DNA of 64,000 bases from Paenibacillus sp. MAEPY2 (GCF_000499205.1 NZ_AWUK01000024.1:1-64000); one strand, 5' to 3'. Shown: positions 45,267 to 54,608, counted from the first letter of the stretch. Numbers and translations are program-made. Notes: a model not told the origin generated them from the sequence alone.

Positions 45267-45571
45267 ATATGGTCCCCCTTTACGTTGAAAACAGTGTAAC
45301 ATAACATTGTTACGCTGTAAAGAGAGCGAACAACATGGTGAATGGAATCTCCGATTTTTGTTCATATCTACTGCTCCCACATAAAAATCCATATGCTTTT
45401 GGAAGCGCTTATTTTCTTTGTTCCTACAGTGGATCTTGTTATTGCGTCGAAAGAGATTTACGTATAACCTGTTTACTACAGATACTTTGGAGCCATTTCC
45501 ACTCCAGACCCATCCTCTCGTTTCAATTCAGAACCTTCATCAATGAATTATGAAAGGGGTTACTTTAACAC
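45267..45571. other. Divergent promoter region, yhbD and esterase
   Basis: This 305-base gap holds the yhbD promoter and inverted repeat (45289-45323), and a cre-like sequence TGGAAGCGCTTATT (45400-45413) before the esterase gene. No small gene is supported. Confidence 0.6.
45289..45323 (-). promoter_or_regulatory. yhbD promoter with inverted-repeat operator
   Basis: On the minus strand TTTACA, a 17-base spacer and TACACT form a promoter. CAGCGTAACA-ATGTTA-TGTTACACTG (45292-45317) is an inverted repeat with nine of ten positions matching, and it fills the spacer. A MerR-type protein gene lies directly downstream. Confidence 0.6.
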
Positions 45572-46360
45572 ATGGCACTTATTCAATGTAATTTTTACTC
45601 GGACACGCTTGGTCTAAGCACCAGCATGCATGTTATTCTGCCACAACAAACCCAAAATCAGATTGGTATGGAGAGCGTAGCGGGCCAAGGACTGCATCCC
45701 ACACTGTATCTGCTGCACGGTCTATCGGACGATGACTCCATCTGGCTGCGCCGTACATCCATCGAACGATATGTTGCCGACCTTGGTATTGCCGTTGTGA
45801 TGCCTCAGGTTCATCGCAGCTTCTATACGGATATGGCTGAAGGTGGACGTTATTGGACATTCATTAGCGAAGAGCTGCCTGCACTCGCTCGTTCCTTCTT
45901 CCCGCTATCTCACCAACGTGAAGACAACTATGTTGCCGGATTGTCCATGGGTGGCTACGGGGCATTCAAGCTTGCGCTTCGGAAACCGGATCAATACGCT
46001 GCCGCGGCAAGTTTGTCGGGAGCGCTCGACATGGTAGCGCATTTGGATAATATGAATTCCAGCCCACTCTGGCGGGCCGAAATGGAACGTATCTTTGGGC
46101 CGAAGATTGCAGGCTCGGAGAACGATCTGCTGCAACTACTGAAGGAGAACCAAGCGAGCAGTGGACCTAGGCCATTGCTCTATCAATGCTGTGGTACGGA
46201 AGACTTCCTGTATGAGCAGAACCAGTCCTTCCGTGAAGCCTGTTCCCAGACTGATCTCCAATTGACCTATGAGGAGGAACCCGGTGAACATGAGTGGGGC
46301 TATTGGGACAAGAAGATTCAGAATGTATTGAAATGGTTGCCTTTACCTAAACGCGTCTAG
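45572..46360 (+). CDS. Esterase, EstA/esterase D-like alpha/beta hydrolase
   Basis: The 262-residue putative serine esterase has its nucleophile elbow as GLSMGGYGA (Ser near residue 125) and an oxyanion-type LLHGLSDDDS. An Asp candidate lies in CCGTEDFL and the His in GEHEWGYWDKKI. The family includes lactic-acid-bacteria tributyrin esterase EstA and S-formylglutathione hydrolases. The absence of a glutathione context makes an ester or carbohydrate-ester substrate more likely. The ATG follows AAAGGGG. A cre-like sequence upstream would fit carbon control. Confidence 0.9.
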   Translation: MALIQCNFYSDTLGLSTSMHVILPQQTQNQIGMESVAGQGLHPTLYLLHGLSDDDSIWLRRTSIERYVADLGIAVVMPQVHRSFYTDMAEGGRYWTFISEELPALARSFFPLSHQREDNYVAGLSMGGYGAFKLALRKPDQYAAAASLSGALDMVAHLDNMNSSPLWRAEMERIFGPKIAGSENDLLQLLKENQASSGPRPLLYQCCGTEDFLYEQNQSFREACSQTDLQLTYEEEPGEHEWGYWDKKIQNVLKWLPLPKRV

Positions 46361-46428
46361 TCGAGAAATTTAAATGTAGCAACAACTGCATTTTACATGG
46401 ATATGTACAGGGAATAACTATATAAGTT

Positions 46429-46498
46429 TTATAAGTTCAACTAATGAATATTTACACTAGCACTCCAATGACCAGAACAAGCTTCTGATCTCTGTAAT
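46429..46498 (+). repeat. Dispersed intergenic palindrome, left-half remnant
   Basis: AAGTTCAACTAATGAATATTTACACT...CACTCCAATGACCAGAACAAGCTTCTGATC follows the left arm of the 60004 copy with scattered changes and stops before the inner stem. It is a decayed or truncated copy, just before the argH terminator. Confidence 0.7.
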
Positions 46499-46500
46499 AT

Positions 46501-46544
46501 ACAAAAAGCAGGCCCTTGAGAATAAATCTCTGGCCTGCTTTTAC
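46501..46544. terminator. Bidirectional terminator, esterase and argH
   Basis: AAAAAGCAGGCC..GAGA pairs with TCTC.GGCCTGCTTTT. It lies between converging genes. Confidence 0.88.
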
Positions 46545-46579
46545 ATTTCATACTCTTTTTCACTATAGTAAATGTGACA

Positions 46580-47983
46580 TTAACCTCGATTGGTAATCCA
46601 TTGCTCTGTCATTTCAAGCACCTTCTCACTACGTGCAATCGCCTCAGCTACCTGGTTCGAAGCTGTTCCGCCGTATACGTTACGAGCATTTACAACCGCT
46701 TCCGGTTGCAGTACATCGTAAATACGCTCATCGAATAGCGGAGAGAATTGACGGAATTCATCAATTGTCAGATCCAGCAGGTACTTGCCGTTTTGGATAC
46801 AGTACAATACGGTTTTACCGATAACCTCATGCGCTTGGCGGAACGGCAAACCTTCGCCCACGAGGAAGTCCGCAATATCCGTAGCGTTTGAGAAATCCTG
46901 ATTGACCGCTTGACGCATCCGTCCTTTGTTGACCGTCATCGTTGCGATCATCGGTGCGAACAATTGAAGTGCACCCTCCAGCGTCGCCACAGTGTCAAAC
47001 ATGCCTTCCTTGTCTTCCTGCATGTCCTTGTTGTAAGCAAGCGGCAGAGATTTCAGCACGGTCAGCAAACCGATCAGGTTGCCGTACACACGTCCTGTTT
47101 TACCACGAACAAGTTCAGGAACGTCCGGATTTTTCTTCTGTGGCATAATGCTGCTGCCCGTGCAGAATGCATCGTCCAGTTCAACAAAACCAAACTCCGT
47201 GCTGCTCCACAGGACCAACTCTTCGCTCAGACGGGATAAATGAGTCATGATCAGCGATGCAGCTGCCAGGAACTCCACGATAAAGTCACGGTCGCTGACC
47301 GCGTCCAGACTGTTCTCGTAGACACCGTCGAAGCCCAATTGTTCCGCCACAAAATGACGATCAATCGGGAACGTTGTGCCTGCAAGGGCACCTGCACCCA
47401 GTGGCAAGACGTTAATGCGTTTGTAGCTGTCCATAAGACGCTCCGCATCCCGTTGGAACATGGATACATACGCCATCAGGTGATGGGCGAACAGAATCGG
47501 TTGTGCACGTTGAAGATGCGTATATCCCGGTACGATCGTATCGAGATTATCTTTGGCTTGTCCGATCAGCGCTTCCTGCAACGAGTGCAGCATGCCAACA
47601 AATCCAACCACGCGCTCACGCAAGTACAAATGCATATCCGTTGCTACCTGATCATTCCGGCTGCGTCCTGTATGTAATTTGCCACCTACAGGGCCGATGG
47701 TATCGATCAGATTTTTCTCAATGTTCATGTGGATGTCTTCATCCGATACGGAGAATTCCACTTCGCCTGCGCGGATTTTATGCAGAACGGTGATCAAACC
47801 TTCCTTGATCGTCTCTACATCCTCTGCCGGAAGAATGCCGCATTTGCCCAGCATCGTTACATGAGCCAGACTTCCTTGAATATCTTCCTCGGCCAACGCT
47901 TTATCAAAATTGATTGACGCTGTGTATTCCTCAACCAGGTGATTGGTTTGTTTGGTAAAACGTCCTCCCCACAGCTTGCTCAC
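46580..47983 (-). CDS. argH: Argininosuccinate lyase
   Basis: The 467-residue enzyme of the fumarase superfamily splits argininosuccinate to arginine and fumarate, the last step. The superfamily signature GSSIMPQKKNPD (near residue 280) holds the catalytic Ser; TGRSRNDQVATD and HLQRAQP are other active-site segments. I start at the GTG at 47983 (MSKLWGGRF), eight bases after AGGGGAG, as in other ArgH proteins. It is the last gene of the arginine cluster. Confidence 0.97.
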   Translation of the reverse strand: MSKLWGGRFTKQTNHLVEEYTASINFDKALAEEDIQGSLAHVTMLGKCGILPAEDVETIKEGLITVLHKIRAGEVEFSVSDEDIHMNIEKNLIDTIGPVGGKLHTGRSRNDQVATDMHLYLRERVVGFVGMLHSLQEALIGQAKDNLDTIVPGYTHLQRAQPILFAHHLMAYVSMFQRDAERLMDSYKRINVLPLGAGALAGTTFPIDRHFVAEQLGFDGVYENSLDAVSDRDFIVEFLAAASLIMTHLSRLSEELVLWSSTEFGFVELDDAFCTGSSIMPQKKNPDVPELVRGKTGRVYGNLIGLLTVLKSLPLAYNKDMQEDKEGMFDTVATLEGALQLFAPMIATMTVNKGRMRQAVNQDFSNATDIADFLVGEGLPFRQAHEVIGKTVLYCIQNGKYLLDLTIDEFRQFSPLFDERIYDVLQPEAVVNARNVYGGTASNQVAEAIARSEKVLEMTEQWITNRG

Positions 47984-48087
47984 AGTGAGTACTCCCCTTT
48001 CGCTCATGGACAAAGCCGCTCCTGCCAGATGTGCAAGAACGGCCCGCCTTGTCAGTTATAATCGTGATGCTCTATATGCAGATGAAA

Positions 48088-49323
48088 TTAGTTTTTGTTT
48101 TGCTCCACACCGGAGTTTACTTTCAAACGCAATGCATTCAGGCGGATAAAGCCCGTTGCATCCCCTTGATCGTATGCTTGTGTAGGATCAGCTTCCATTG
48201 TGGCAATGTCCGGGTTGTACAGGCTGACAGGGCTTTTCACACCTGCGCCAATGATGTTGCCTTTATACAGTTTCACACGAACGGTACCTGTTACATTTTT
48301 CTGGCTTTCCGTTACCAGTGCTTGCAGCGCCAGACGTTCCGGTGCGAACCAGAAGCCGTTGTAAACGAGTGTGCTGTAACGTGTGATCAGACTGTCACGC
48401 AGGTTCATGACTTCACGGTCCATCGTGATGGATTCCATTTTGCGGTGTGCCGTGAATAGAATAGTTCCACCCGGTGTCTCGTATACGCCACGACTCTTCA
48501 TGCCGACAAAGCGGTTCTCAACCATGTCCACACGACCGATACCATGTTTACCACCAAGTTCGTTCAGTTGCTCCATCACTTGCAGTGGGCTTAAACGCTC
48601 ACCATTCAGTGCAACACAATTACCTTGTTCAAAATCAAGTACAACATATTCCGCTTGATCCGGTGCATCTTCAGGTGCGCTGCTGAGCAGGAACATGTCT
48701 TTGTTCTCGTCCGTACTTGGATCGAACCAAGGATCTTCAAGCACACCGCTCTCATAACTGATATGCAGCAGGTTACGGTCTGTGGAGTACGGCTTAGCTG
48801 CCGACGCCGTTACCGGAATGCCGTGTTCTTCAGCATAAGCAATCATCTCAGCACGTCCCGGGAACTGGTTGCGGAATTCTTCCAGACGCCAAGGTGCGAT
48901 GACTTGAATGTCTGGTGTAAGCGCAGCTGCGTTCAACTCAAAACGAACCTGGTCATTCCCTTTACCCGTAGCGCCGTGAGCAATCGCAGTAGCGCCTTCT
49001 GCACGAGCGATATCGACCATACGTTTAGCGATCAGTGGACGTGCGATGCTTGTACCGAGCAGGTATTGTCCTTCATAAAGGGCACCTGCCTGGAACATTG
49101 GATAGATGAAATCTTTGGCGAACTCGTCGCGCAGATCGTCGATGTACACTTTGGAAGCGCCTGTAGCGAGAGCTTTTTCCTCAAGGCCGTCCAGTTCATC
49201 CTTTTGTCCGATATCTGCCGTAAATGCGATAATCTCCGCATCATATGTTTCTTTCAACCATTTCAAAATTACAGATGTGTCCAACCCGCCAGAATAAGCG
49301 AGTACGATTTTTTCCTTAGCCAT
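48088..49323 (-). CDS. argG: Argininosuccinate synthase
   Basis: Condenses citrulline and aspartate using ATP. The P-loop-like AYSGGLDTSVI is at residues 8-18; GATGKGNDQVRFE and citrulline/aspartate-binding stretches follow. It has 411 residues from the ATG at 49323; a TTG two codons upstream, closer to GGGGAGG, is possible. It lies between argF and argH with short gaps (85 and 104 bases). Confidence 0.97.
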   Translation of the reverse strand: MAKEKIVLAYSGGLDTSVILKWLKETYDAEIIAFTADIGQKDELDGLEEKALATGASKVYIDDLRDEFAKDFIYPMFQAGALYEGQYLLGTSIARPLIAKRMVDIARAEGATAIAHGATGKGNDQVRFELNAAALTPDIQVIAPWRLEEFRNQFPGRAEMIAYAEEHGIPVTASAAKPYSTDRNLLHISYESGVLEDPWFDPSTDENKDMFLLSSAPEDAPDQAEYVVLDFEQGNCVALNGERLSPLQVMEQLNELGGKHGIGRVDMVENRFVGMKSRGVYETPGGTILFTAHRKMESITMDREVMNLRDSLITRYSTLVYNGFWFAPERLALQALVTESQKNVTGTVRVKLYKGNIIGAGVKSPVSLYNPDIATMEADPTQAYDQGDATGFIRLNALRLKVNSGVEQNKN

Positions 49324-49408
49324 GTTCAATGGTCCTCCCCAAGTTCAGTTGCTTAATCTATCATCGCGAAATCTGTGCCTAAAATCAACCCATTCAGGCA
49401 AACAGCGT

Positions 49409-50383
49409 CTATTCGCTCATTAACGCAGCCATTAACGCTTTCTGCGCATGCAGCCGGTTCTCCGCCTGATCAAAGATCAGGGAGTTTGGACCGTCAATCA
49501 CTCCGGCACTCACTTCTTCTCCACGGTGAGCTGGCAGGCAGTGCAGAAACATATAATCCGGCTTCGCGCCTTTCATCAGTTCCTCATCCACCTGATACGC
49601 GGCGAATGCTTGTTCACGAACCTTCTGCTCTTCTTCAAAACCCATGCTTGCCCATACATCTGTATACACGATATCTGCATCTTTCACAGCTTCCTGTGCA
49701 CTGTACGTTACAGTCACTTGTGAGCCGCTCTCCTGTGCAATGCTGCGCGCCTGCTCTACCACTGCGCTGTCAGGCTCATAACCTTCCGGAGTCGCTACTG
49801 CTACATTCATACCCATCTTCGCTGCACCAAGCATCAGAGAATGGGCCATGTTATTGCCGTCTCCGACATAAGCCATTTTCAGACCTTCCAGCTTGCCTTT
49901 GTGCTCCAGCACGGTTTGGAAGTCTGCGAGTACCTGGCATGGATGCGCTGCATCACTCAAGCCGTTAATAACTGGAACATCTGCATGTTGTGCCAGTTCA
50001 GTCACATTATGGTGTCCAAAGGTCCGAATCATGATGCCATCCAGGTAACGTGACAAGACTTTAGCTGTATCATGTGTCGTTTCGCCGCGACCGAGTTGAA
50101 TATCGTTTTTGCTCAAGAAGAGCGCGTGACCACCTAGTTGGAACATGCCTACTTCAAAGGATACACGTGTACGCGTAGATGATTTTTCAAAAATGAGTCC
50201 GATCGTTTTGCCTTGGAGTGGCTGATACGGTACGCCGTTTTTTTGTTTGCCTTTAATCTCAATCGCAAGGTCCAGCAAATAGCGAATTTCCTCCGCTGTA
50301 TAATCTGTAAACTCAATAAAATCACGACCTCTAAGATCGACCTTCTGGACCTTCACCGTCTGTTGTGTTTGTGTCATGTTCAT
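49409..50383 (-). CDS. argF: Ornithine carbamoyltransferase
   Basis: Makes citrulline from ornithine and carbamoyl phosphate. Carbamoyl-phosphate motif SSTRTRVSFEVG, HPCQVLADFQ and the ornithine-binding/catalytic HCLPAHRGEEV are intact. It has 324 residues from the ATG at 50383 (AAGGAGG seven bases upstream), which trims 12 residues from the long frame. The cluster context favours the biosynthetic enzyme over a catabolic ArcB. Confidence 0.97.
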   Translation of the reverse strand: MNMTQTQQTVKVQKVDLRGRDFIEFTDYTAEEIRYLLDLAIEIKGKQKNGVPYQPLQGKTIGLIFEKSSTRTRVSFEVGMFQLGGHALFLSKNDIQLGRGETTHDTAKVLSRYLDGIMIRTFGHHNVTELAQHADVPVINGLSDAAHPCQVLADFQTVLEHKGKLEGLKMAYVGDGNNMAHSLMLGAAKMGMNVAVATPEGYEPDSAVVEQARSIAQESGSQVTVTYSAQEAVKDADIVYTDVWASMGFEEEQKVREQAFAAYQVDEELMKGAKPDYMFLHCLPAHRGEEVSAGVIDGPNSLIFDQAENRLHAQKALMAALMSE

Positions 50384-50569
50384 TTTGTCCTCCTTATTTC
50401 CGGTTCCCTGCACCCGCATGGGCAGAAGAGTGTAGAAGCTTGAGCTCTTGCCATCCGGCTGCTCACTTTCATCTTCTGCTAATTTACCGCGCGGCTACAG
50501 GGATTCATCATCTTGTTCTGCTTCGAGGCCAGTAAAGGCCCCGAGTCAGAAAGGTTCTATAAAGTCTTA

Positions 50570-51826
50570 TTAAGCGTTCTTCGCCGCCACATGCTCTTCA
50601 ATTAACGTAGCTACCAAGGATACCGCCTCATCGATCTCTTCCTTGCTCACATACAAGTTTGGAAGCAGACGAATGACATTCGGTCCTGCGGAAACAAAGA
50701 GAATGCCTCGCTTCTGACCAGCGAGCACGATGTCTCCCACCGCTTCAGCACATTCGATCCCAACAAGCAGACCCAGACCCCGAACTTCTTTTACAAACGA
50801 CTTACCAGCTAAACGCTCCCGCAGAGAGTTCATCAGGTATTCGCCCATTTCAGCTGCACGCTCTGGCAGTTGATCTTCGAGCATCGTTTCAATCGTTGCA
50901 ATGACAACCGAGGAAGCGAGTGGTGTACCGCCAAAAGTCGTTGCATGGCTGCCCGCAGTAAACGCATCTTTCAAATAACCTTTACCCAGCATCGCACCTA
51001 CAGGGAATCCACTACCAATACCTTTAGCTACGGTGAAAATGTCCGGCTCAATGCCATAATGCTCGTGCGCAAACAGTTTGCCTGTACGTCCCATTCCTGT
51101 CTGAACCTCGTCTACGATCAACAGCAGTCCGTGCTCTTCACACATTTTCCGAACGTGATGGACAAACTCCGGTTTGACCGGATGTACTCCACCCTCGGCC
51201 TGCACCATCTCCAGCATAATCGCTGCTGTATTGGGTCCGATCGCCGCTTCGAGTGCCGCTGTGTCATGCAAAGGAACCGTTACGAATCCGGCTGGCAATG
51301 GCAAAAATCCTTCTTTCACCTTATCCTGCCCAGTTGCTGTCAAGGTTGCGAGTGTCCGTCCGTGGAAGGATTGGGCAAATGTAATAACTTCGTACCGACC
51401 TGTGCCTTTTACCTTCTGGTGATAGCGACGAGCCAGTTTAATTGCCGCTTCATTCGCTTCTGCACCACTGTTACAAAAGAACACCGCGTCTGCGCATGTA
51501 TTTGCTGTCAACAAAGCCGCTGCTTTTTCCTGACCCGGAATCTGGAACAGGTTGGATACATGCCACAGCTCATCAATCTGCGCTTTCAGCTTGGCTCCGA
51601 CTTTCTCCGGTGCATGGCCCAGACTCGTTACAGCCAACCCGCACATGAAATCAAGATAACGATTGCCCTGATCATCCCATAGCCAGCTGCCTTTACCCTT
51701 GACCAGGCTGATTGGATAACGCGCATACGTTTGGAAAAGAGAGCTATCTGTCTGTGCCGCTGCACCTGTCGCCGCTACGCCCGCTACTGCTGTGCCAGAA
51801 CCTGGTTGTTCATTGCCTTTTGCCAT
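50570..51826 (-). CDS. argD: Acetylornithine aminotransferase
   Basis: Class III PLP aminotransferase that converts N-acetylglutamate semialdehyde to N-acetylornithine. The PLP phosphate-binding CNSGAEANEAAIK, Asp in IVDEVQTGMGRTG, and Schiff-base Lys in TVAKGIGSGFP are clear. It has 418 residues; an Ala/Gly-rich N-terminal extension (GSGTAVAGVAATGAAAQ) of about 25 residues is longer than usual. Start is the ATG at 51826 or the GTG just before it. Repeat copy 2 lies between it and argB. Confidence 0.96.
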   Translation of the reverse strand: MAKGNEQPGSGTAVAGVAATGAAAQTDSSLFQTYARYPISLVKGKGSWLWDDQGNRYLDFMCGLAVTSLGHAPEKVGAKLKAQIDELWHVSNLFQIPGQEKAAALLTANTCADAVFFCNSGAEANEAAIKLARRYHQKVKGTGRYEVITFAQSFHGRTLATLTATGQDKVKEGFLPLPAGFVTVPLHDTAALEAAIGPNTAAIMLEMVQAEGGVHPVKPEFVHHVRKMCEEHGLLLIVDEVQTGMGRTGKLFAHEHYGIEPDIFTVAKGIGSGFPVGAMLGKGYLKDAFTAGSHATTFGGTPLASSVVIATIETMLEDQLPERAAEMGEYLMNSLRERLAGKSFVKEVRGLGLLVGIECAEAVGDIVLAGQKRGILFVSAGPNVIRLLPNLYVSKEEIDEAVSLVATLIEEHVAAKNA

Positions 51827-51866
51827 CACCTATCACACTCCTATTCCTTTGTATGAGTACACTTAT

Positions 51867-52043
51867 AAGGTGAATAAAACATAACACTAGACCCTCCGAT
51901 TGCAGTACCATCTTCCGATCGCTGTTATCCCCAGATTTCTTTGACTCCCTGTTCAACGGGAGAAATCCCGGGGATAAAGGCGCACGCTTCGCTTCTTCAG
52001 ATTGGTTCTGCACTCTTCGTTATCGTGTTATGCACCCCTTCAC
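51867..52043 (+). repeat. Dispersed intergenic palindrome, copy 2 (argB-argD gap)
   Basis: The same plan as copy 1. The outer stem here is CATAACAC/GTGTTATG where copies 1 and 4 have ATTTACAC/GTGTAAAT. The middle stem is TGCAG/CTGCA where the others have GACAG/CTGTC. Inner arms GCTGTTATCCCCAGATTT and AAATCCCGGGGATAAAGG. It would be read through in the arginine operon mRNA. Confidence 0.85.
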
Positions 52044-52092
52044 AAAACTTCATGTACAAAATGTTGATTCCACTGGTTATCACAAGTTCGCA

Positions 52093-52932
52093 TTATTGCA
52101 TACGCATAATTCGGGTTCCGATCGTTTCTCCGCCAAGCACACGGCTCAGGATCTGTGGTTCGCTGCCGTCTACGATTACGACCTCACGCACTTTGCCGTG
52201 AATACAAGCAATCGCTGCACGCACCTTTGGAATCATGCCGCCATAGATTTCTCCAGTTTGAATCATATCCTCAATCTCCTGTACGGAGACAGTTGCCAAT
52301 ACTTTTTTCTTGCCGCCTGCGGTCTTCATGATGCCAGGGACATCGGTTACTACAATCATCCGGCTAACTCCAAGATGGGAAGCTACGGCACCTGCGGCTG
52401 TATCCGCGTTGATGTTATAGCGCTGACCAGTTGCATCTACACCAACCGGCGCGATAACTGGCATATAACCCATATTTACAATTCCTTGAATAATCTCCGC
52501 GTTAACGCCCGTTACGTCACCTACCCAGCCAATCTCTGCATGGTTGCTAACCGGTTTCGCCTGGATCAGACCACCGTCTACACCCGACAAACCCAGCGCA
52601 CGTCCACCAACACGTTGGATCAGACGTACGATTTGTTTGTTAATACTCCCTGCAAGAACCATCTCCACGACGTCCAGCACGGGTTCCGTCGTCTTCCGCA
52701 ATCCGTTCACGAACTCGGTCTCAATGCCCAGCTTCGCTAAATTATCCGAGATTGCAGGGCCGCCGCCATGCACGATGACCGGCTGAGTTCCCTGGGACTG
52801 CAAGTCACGCAGATCTGCAAAAAAGGAGTCAGGCAACGCCGCCAGCGTGCTGCCTCCGCATTTCATAACAAACGTCTGCTTCTCGGCACCTGCCTCAGCT
52901 CCGGTACTCTCATTTTGCAATGTTGAATTCAT
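52093..52932 (-). CDS. argB: Acetylglutamate kinase
   Basis: Phosphorylates N-acetylglutamate. Amino acid kinase fold with VMKCGGSTLA, VIVHGGGPAIS and NINADTAAGAVA; C-terminal KVRAAIACIHG. It has 279 residues with a 20-residue N-terminal extension beyond the kinase core. Without the long N-terminal helix of arginine-inhibited hexameric types, feedback sensitivity is uncertain. The ATG follows AAAGGAGTG. It is flanked on both sides by palindrome copies. Confidence 0.96.
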   Translation of the reverse strand: MNSTLQNESTGAEAGAEKQTFVMKCGGSTLAALPDSFFADLRDLQSQGTQPVIVHGGGPAISDNLAKLGIETEFVNGLRKTTEPVLDVVEMVLAGSINKQIVRLIQRVGGRALGLSGVDGGLIQAKPVSNHAEIGWVGDVTGVNAEIIQGIVNMGYMPVIAPVGVDATGQRYNINADTAAGAVASHLGVSRMIVVTDVPGIMKTAGGKKKVLATVSVQEIEDMIQTGEIYGGMIPKVRAAIACIHGKVREVVIVDGSEPQILSRVLGGETIGTRIMRMQ

Positions 52933-53253
52933 GAGGGCACTCCTTTCGTTTAAAAAGTTCTAAAGGGCTTAACACTTATTTAATGCGATATTCGTTGGCT
53001 GACCGTTCCGAATCCGGATCGTTCTTTCGATCGCTGTTGTCTCCAAGTTTTTGGGATTCCCCTTCTCTAAGGGGAAAACTCGGAGACAAAGGCGAACGCT
53101 ACGCTTCTACAGAATCGATTCCGACTTCTCCACTGCCTTCGCCAGGTATCAGCAACCACATAAAGTTCAATCCTTATACATTTTCTATATATTTACGAAA
53201 CAGCTTCTTATAGGGAAGCTGTTAGCTTCAATAAAATTAATTCAAAATATTAA
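52933..53253. other. argJ-argB gap
   Basis: This 321-base gap is mostly palindrome copy 3 (52991-53157), with AT-rich sequence on the argJ side. No gene or promoter is supported. Confidence 0.7.
52991..53157 (+). repeat. Dispersed intergenic palindrome, copy 3 (argJ-argB gap)
   Basis: The most diverged copy. The inner arms are GTTGTCTCCAAGTTTT and AAAACTCGGAGACAAAG, changed at four pairs relative to copies 1, 2 and 4, each change matched in the opposite arm. The outer arms have GTTGGCTGA and TCAGCAACC. The hairpin is preserved despite sequence change. Confidence 0.85.
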
Positions 53254-54492
53254 TTACGTGCGGTATGCCGCGTTAATTCGTACATAGTCATACGTCAGGT
53301 CACAGCCCCAAGCGATGGCTGTTCCCTCGCCGTGGTACAGATCGACTACAATACGTACGGTATCGGTCTGCAAGTAGGCCAGTGCCGCTTCTTCGTCAAA
53401 TACAACAGGACGTGATTGAGCAAGTACAGAAATGTCTCCCAGACGGATATCAACCGTCTCCGGGTTCACCGGCTGTCCTGCGCGCCCTACAGCTGCAATA
53501 ATTCGTCCCCAGTTGGCATCCGCGCCAAACATGGCGGATTTCACGAGACTCGATCCAATGACAGTCTTCGCAATGGCTTGCGCGGATTCATCACTTACCG
53601 CACCTGTTACCTGTACCTCAACCAGTTTTGTTGCTCCTTCACCATCACGCGCAATGGCTTTGGCGAGTACTTCGCACACATAGGTAAATCCAGCAGCAAA
53701 AGCTTCCCAATCCGGATGCTCCGTGGTCAGCTCTTCGTTGTCTGCCAGACCGCTGGACATTGCCACCAGCATGTCGTTCGTGCTCGTATCTCCATCTACC
53801 GTAATCATGTTGAATGTATGATTGGTCGCCTGGCGCAATAGGCGCTGCAACGCTTCTGCGCCAATGACTGCGTCCGAGGTCATAAAGGCCAGCATGGTCG
53901 CCATATTCGGATGAATCATCCCCGATCCTTTGGCAGCACCTGCAATTGTAATCGTTTTGCCGTTCACCTCAACGGCGACGCAGGCTTCTTTTTTCACCAG
54001 ATCAGTTGTCAGAATAGCTTGGGAAAAATGCTCTGCTTCTCCTGCTTCCTTGCCCAAGCGTGCCGGAAGTCCGCTAATCCCCGAGTGCACAGCGTCCATC
54101 TTCAGCAATTCACCAATGACACCTGTGGAAGCGACAGCAACATCCTCTTCCGCTACGCCCAATTCACGTGCAGCCGCCGTACGCATGGCGTAGGCATCCT
54201 CTTCCCCCTGTTGTCCGGTACAGGCATTGGCATTCCCGCTGTTCACGATGACTGCCTGAAGGCATCCATTGCTCAAGCTCTCACGCGTGACTTTCAAAGG
54301 TGCGGCCTGGAATACGTTCGTTGTATACACCGCAGCTGCAGTTGCCGGTACGTCACAGCGGATCGCTCCGATGTCGTTGCGAGATGTTTTTTTCAAACCA
54401 CAATGCAATCCGCCAGCACTGAACCCGCGCGGGGTTACAATCGTTCCGTTCTCAACTATCGTAAAAGCCTTTTGCTCCACATTCGTTTCCAT
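53254..54492 (-). CDS. argJ: Bifunctional ornithine acetyltransferase / N-acetylglutamate synthase
   Basis: Moves acetyl from N-acetylornithine to glutamate. The autoprocessing site with the nucleophile Thr lies in NMATMLAFMTSD near residue 195, splitting the precursor into alpha and beta chains. It has 412 residues. The presence of argJ and the absence of argE and argA indicate the cyclic pathway. ATG after GGGGGATA. Confidence 0.97.
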   Translation of the reverse strand: METNVEQKAFTIVENGTIVTPRGFSAGGLHCGLKKTSRNDIGAIRCDVPATAAAVYTTNVFQAAPLKVTRESLSNGCLQAVIVNSGNANACTGQQGEEDAYAMRTAAARELGVAEEDVAVASTGVIGELLKMDAVHSGISGLPARLGKEAGEAEHFSQAILTTDLVKKEACVAVEVNGKTITIAGAAKGSGMIHPNMATMLAFMTSDAVIGAEALQRLLRQATNHTFNMITVDGDTSTNDMLVAMSSGLADNEELTTEHPDWEAFAAGFTYVCEVLAKAIARDGEGATKLVEVQVTGAVSDESAQAIAKTVIGSSLVKSAMFGADANWGRIIAAVGRAGQPVNPETVDIRLGDISVLAQSRPVVFDEEAALAYLQTDTVRIVVDLYHGEGTAIAWGCDLTYDYVRINAAYRT

Positions 54493-54608
54493 ATGTTATC
54501 CCCCGTTATGCGTTCGGCTGCATGCCGATTGTCCGCTTGCTTTGCCTGATCCGTCTTCCCCACATGGTTTCGGAATTGCGTCTGGACGCTCCCCCAATAA
54601 TTCAACCC

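Noticed and set aside
48625..49356. 243-codon plus-strand frame
   Set aside because: Antisense to argG; no ribosome site and no recognisable product.
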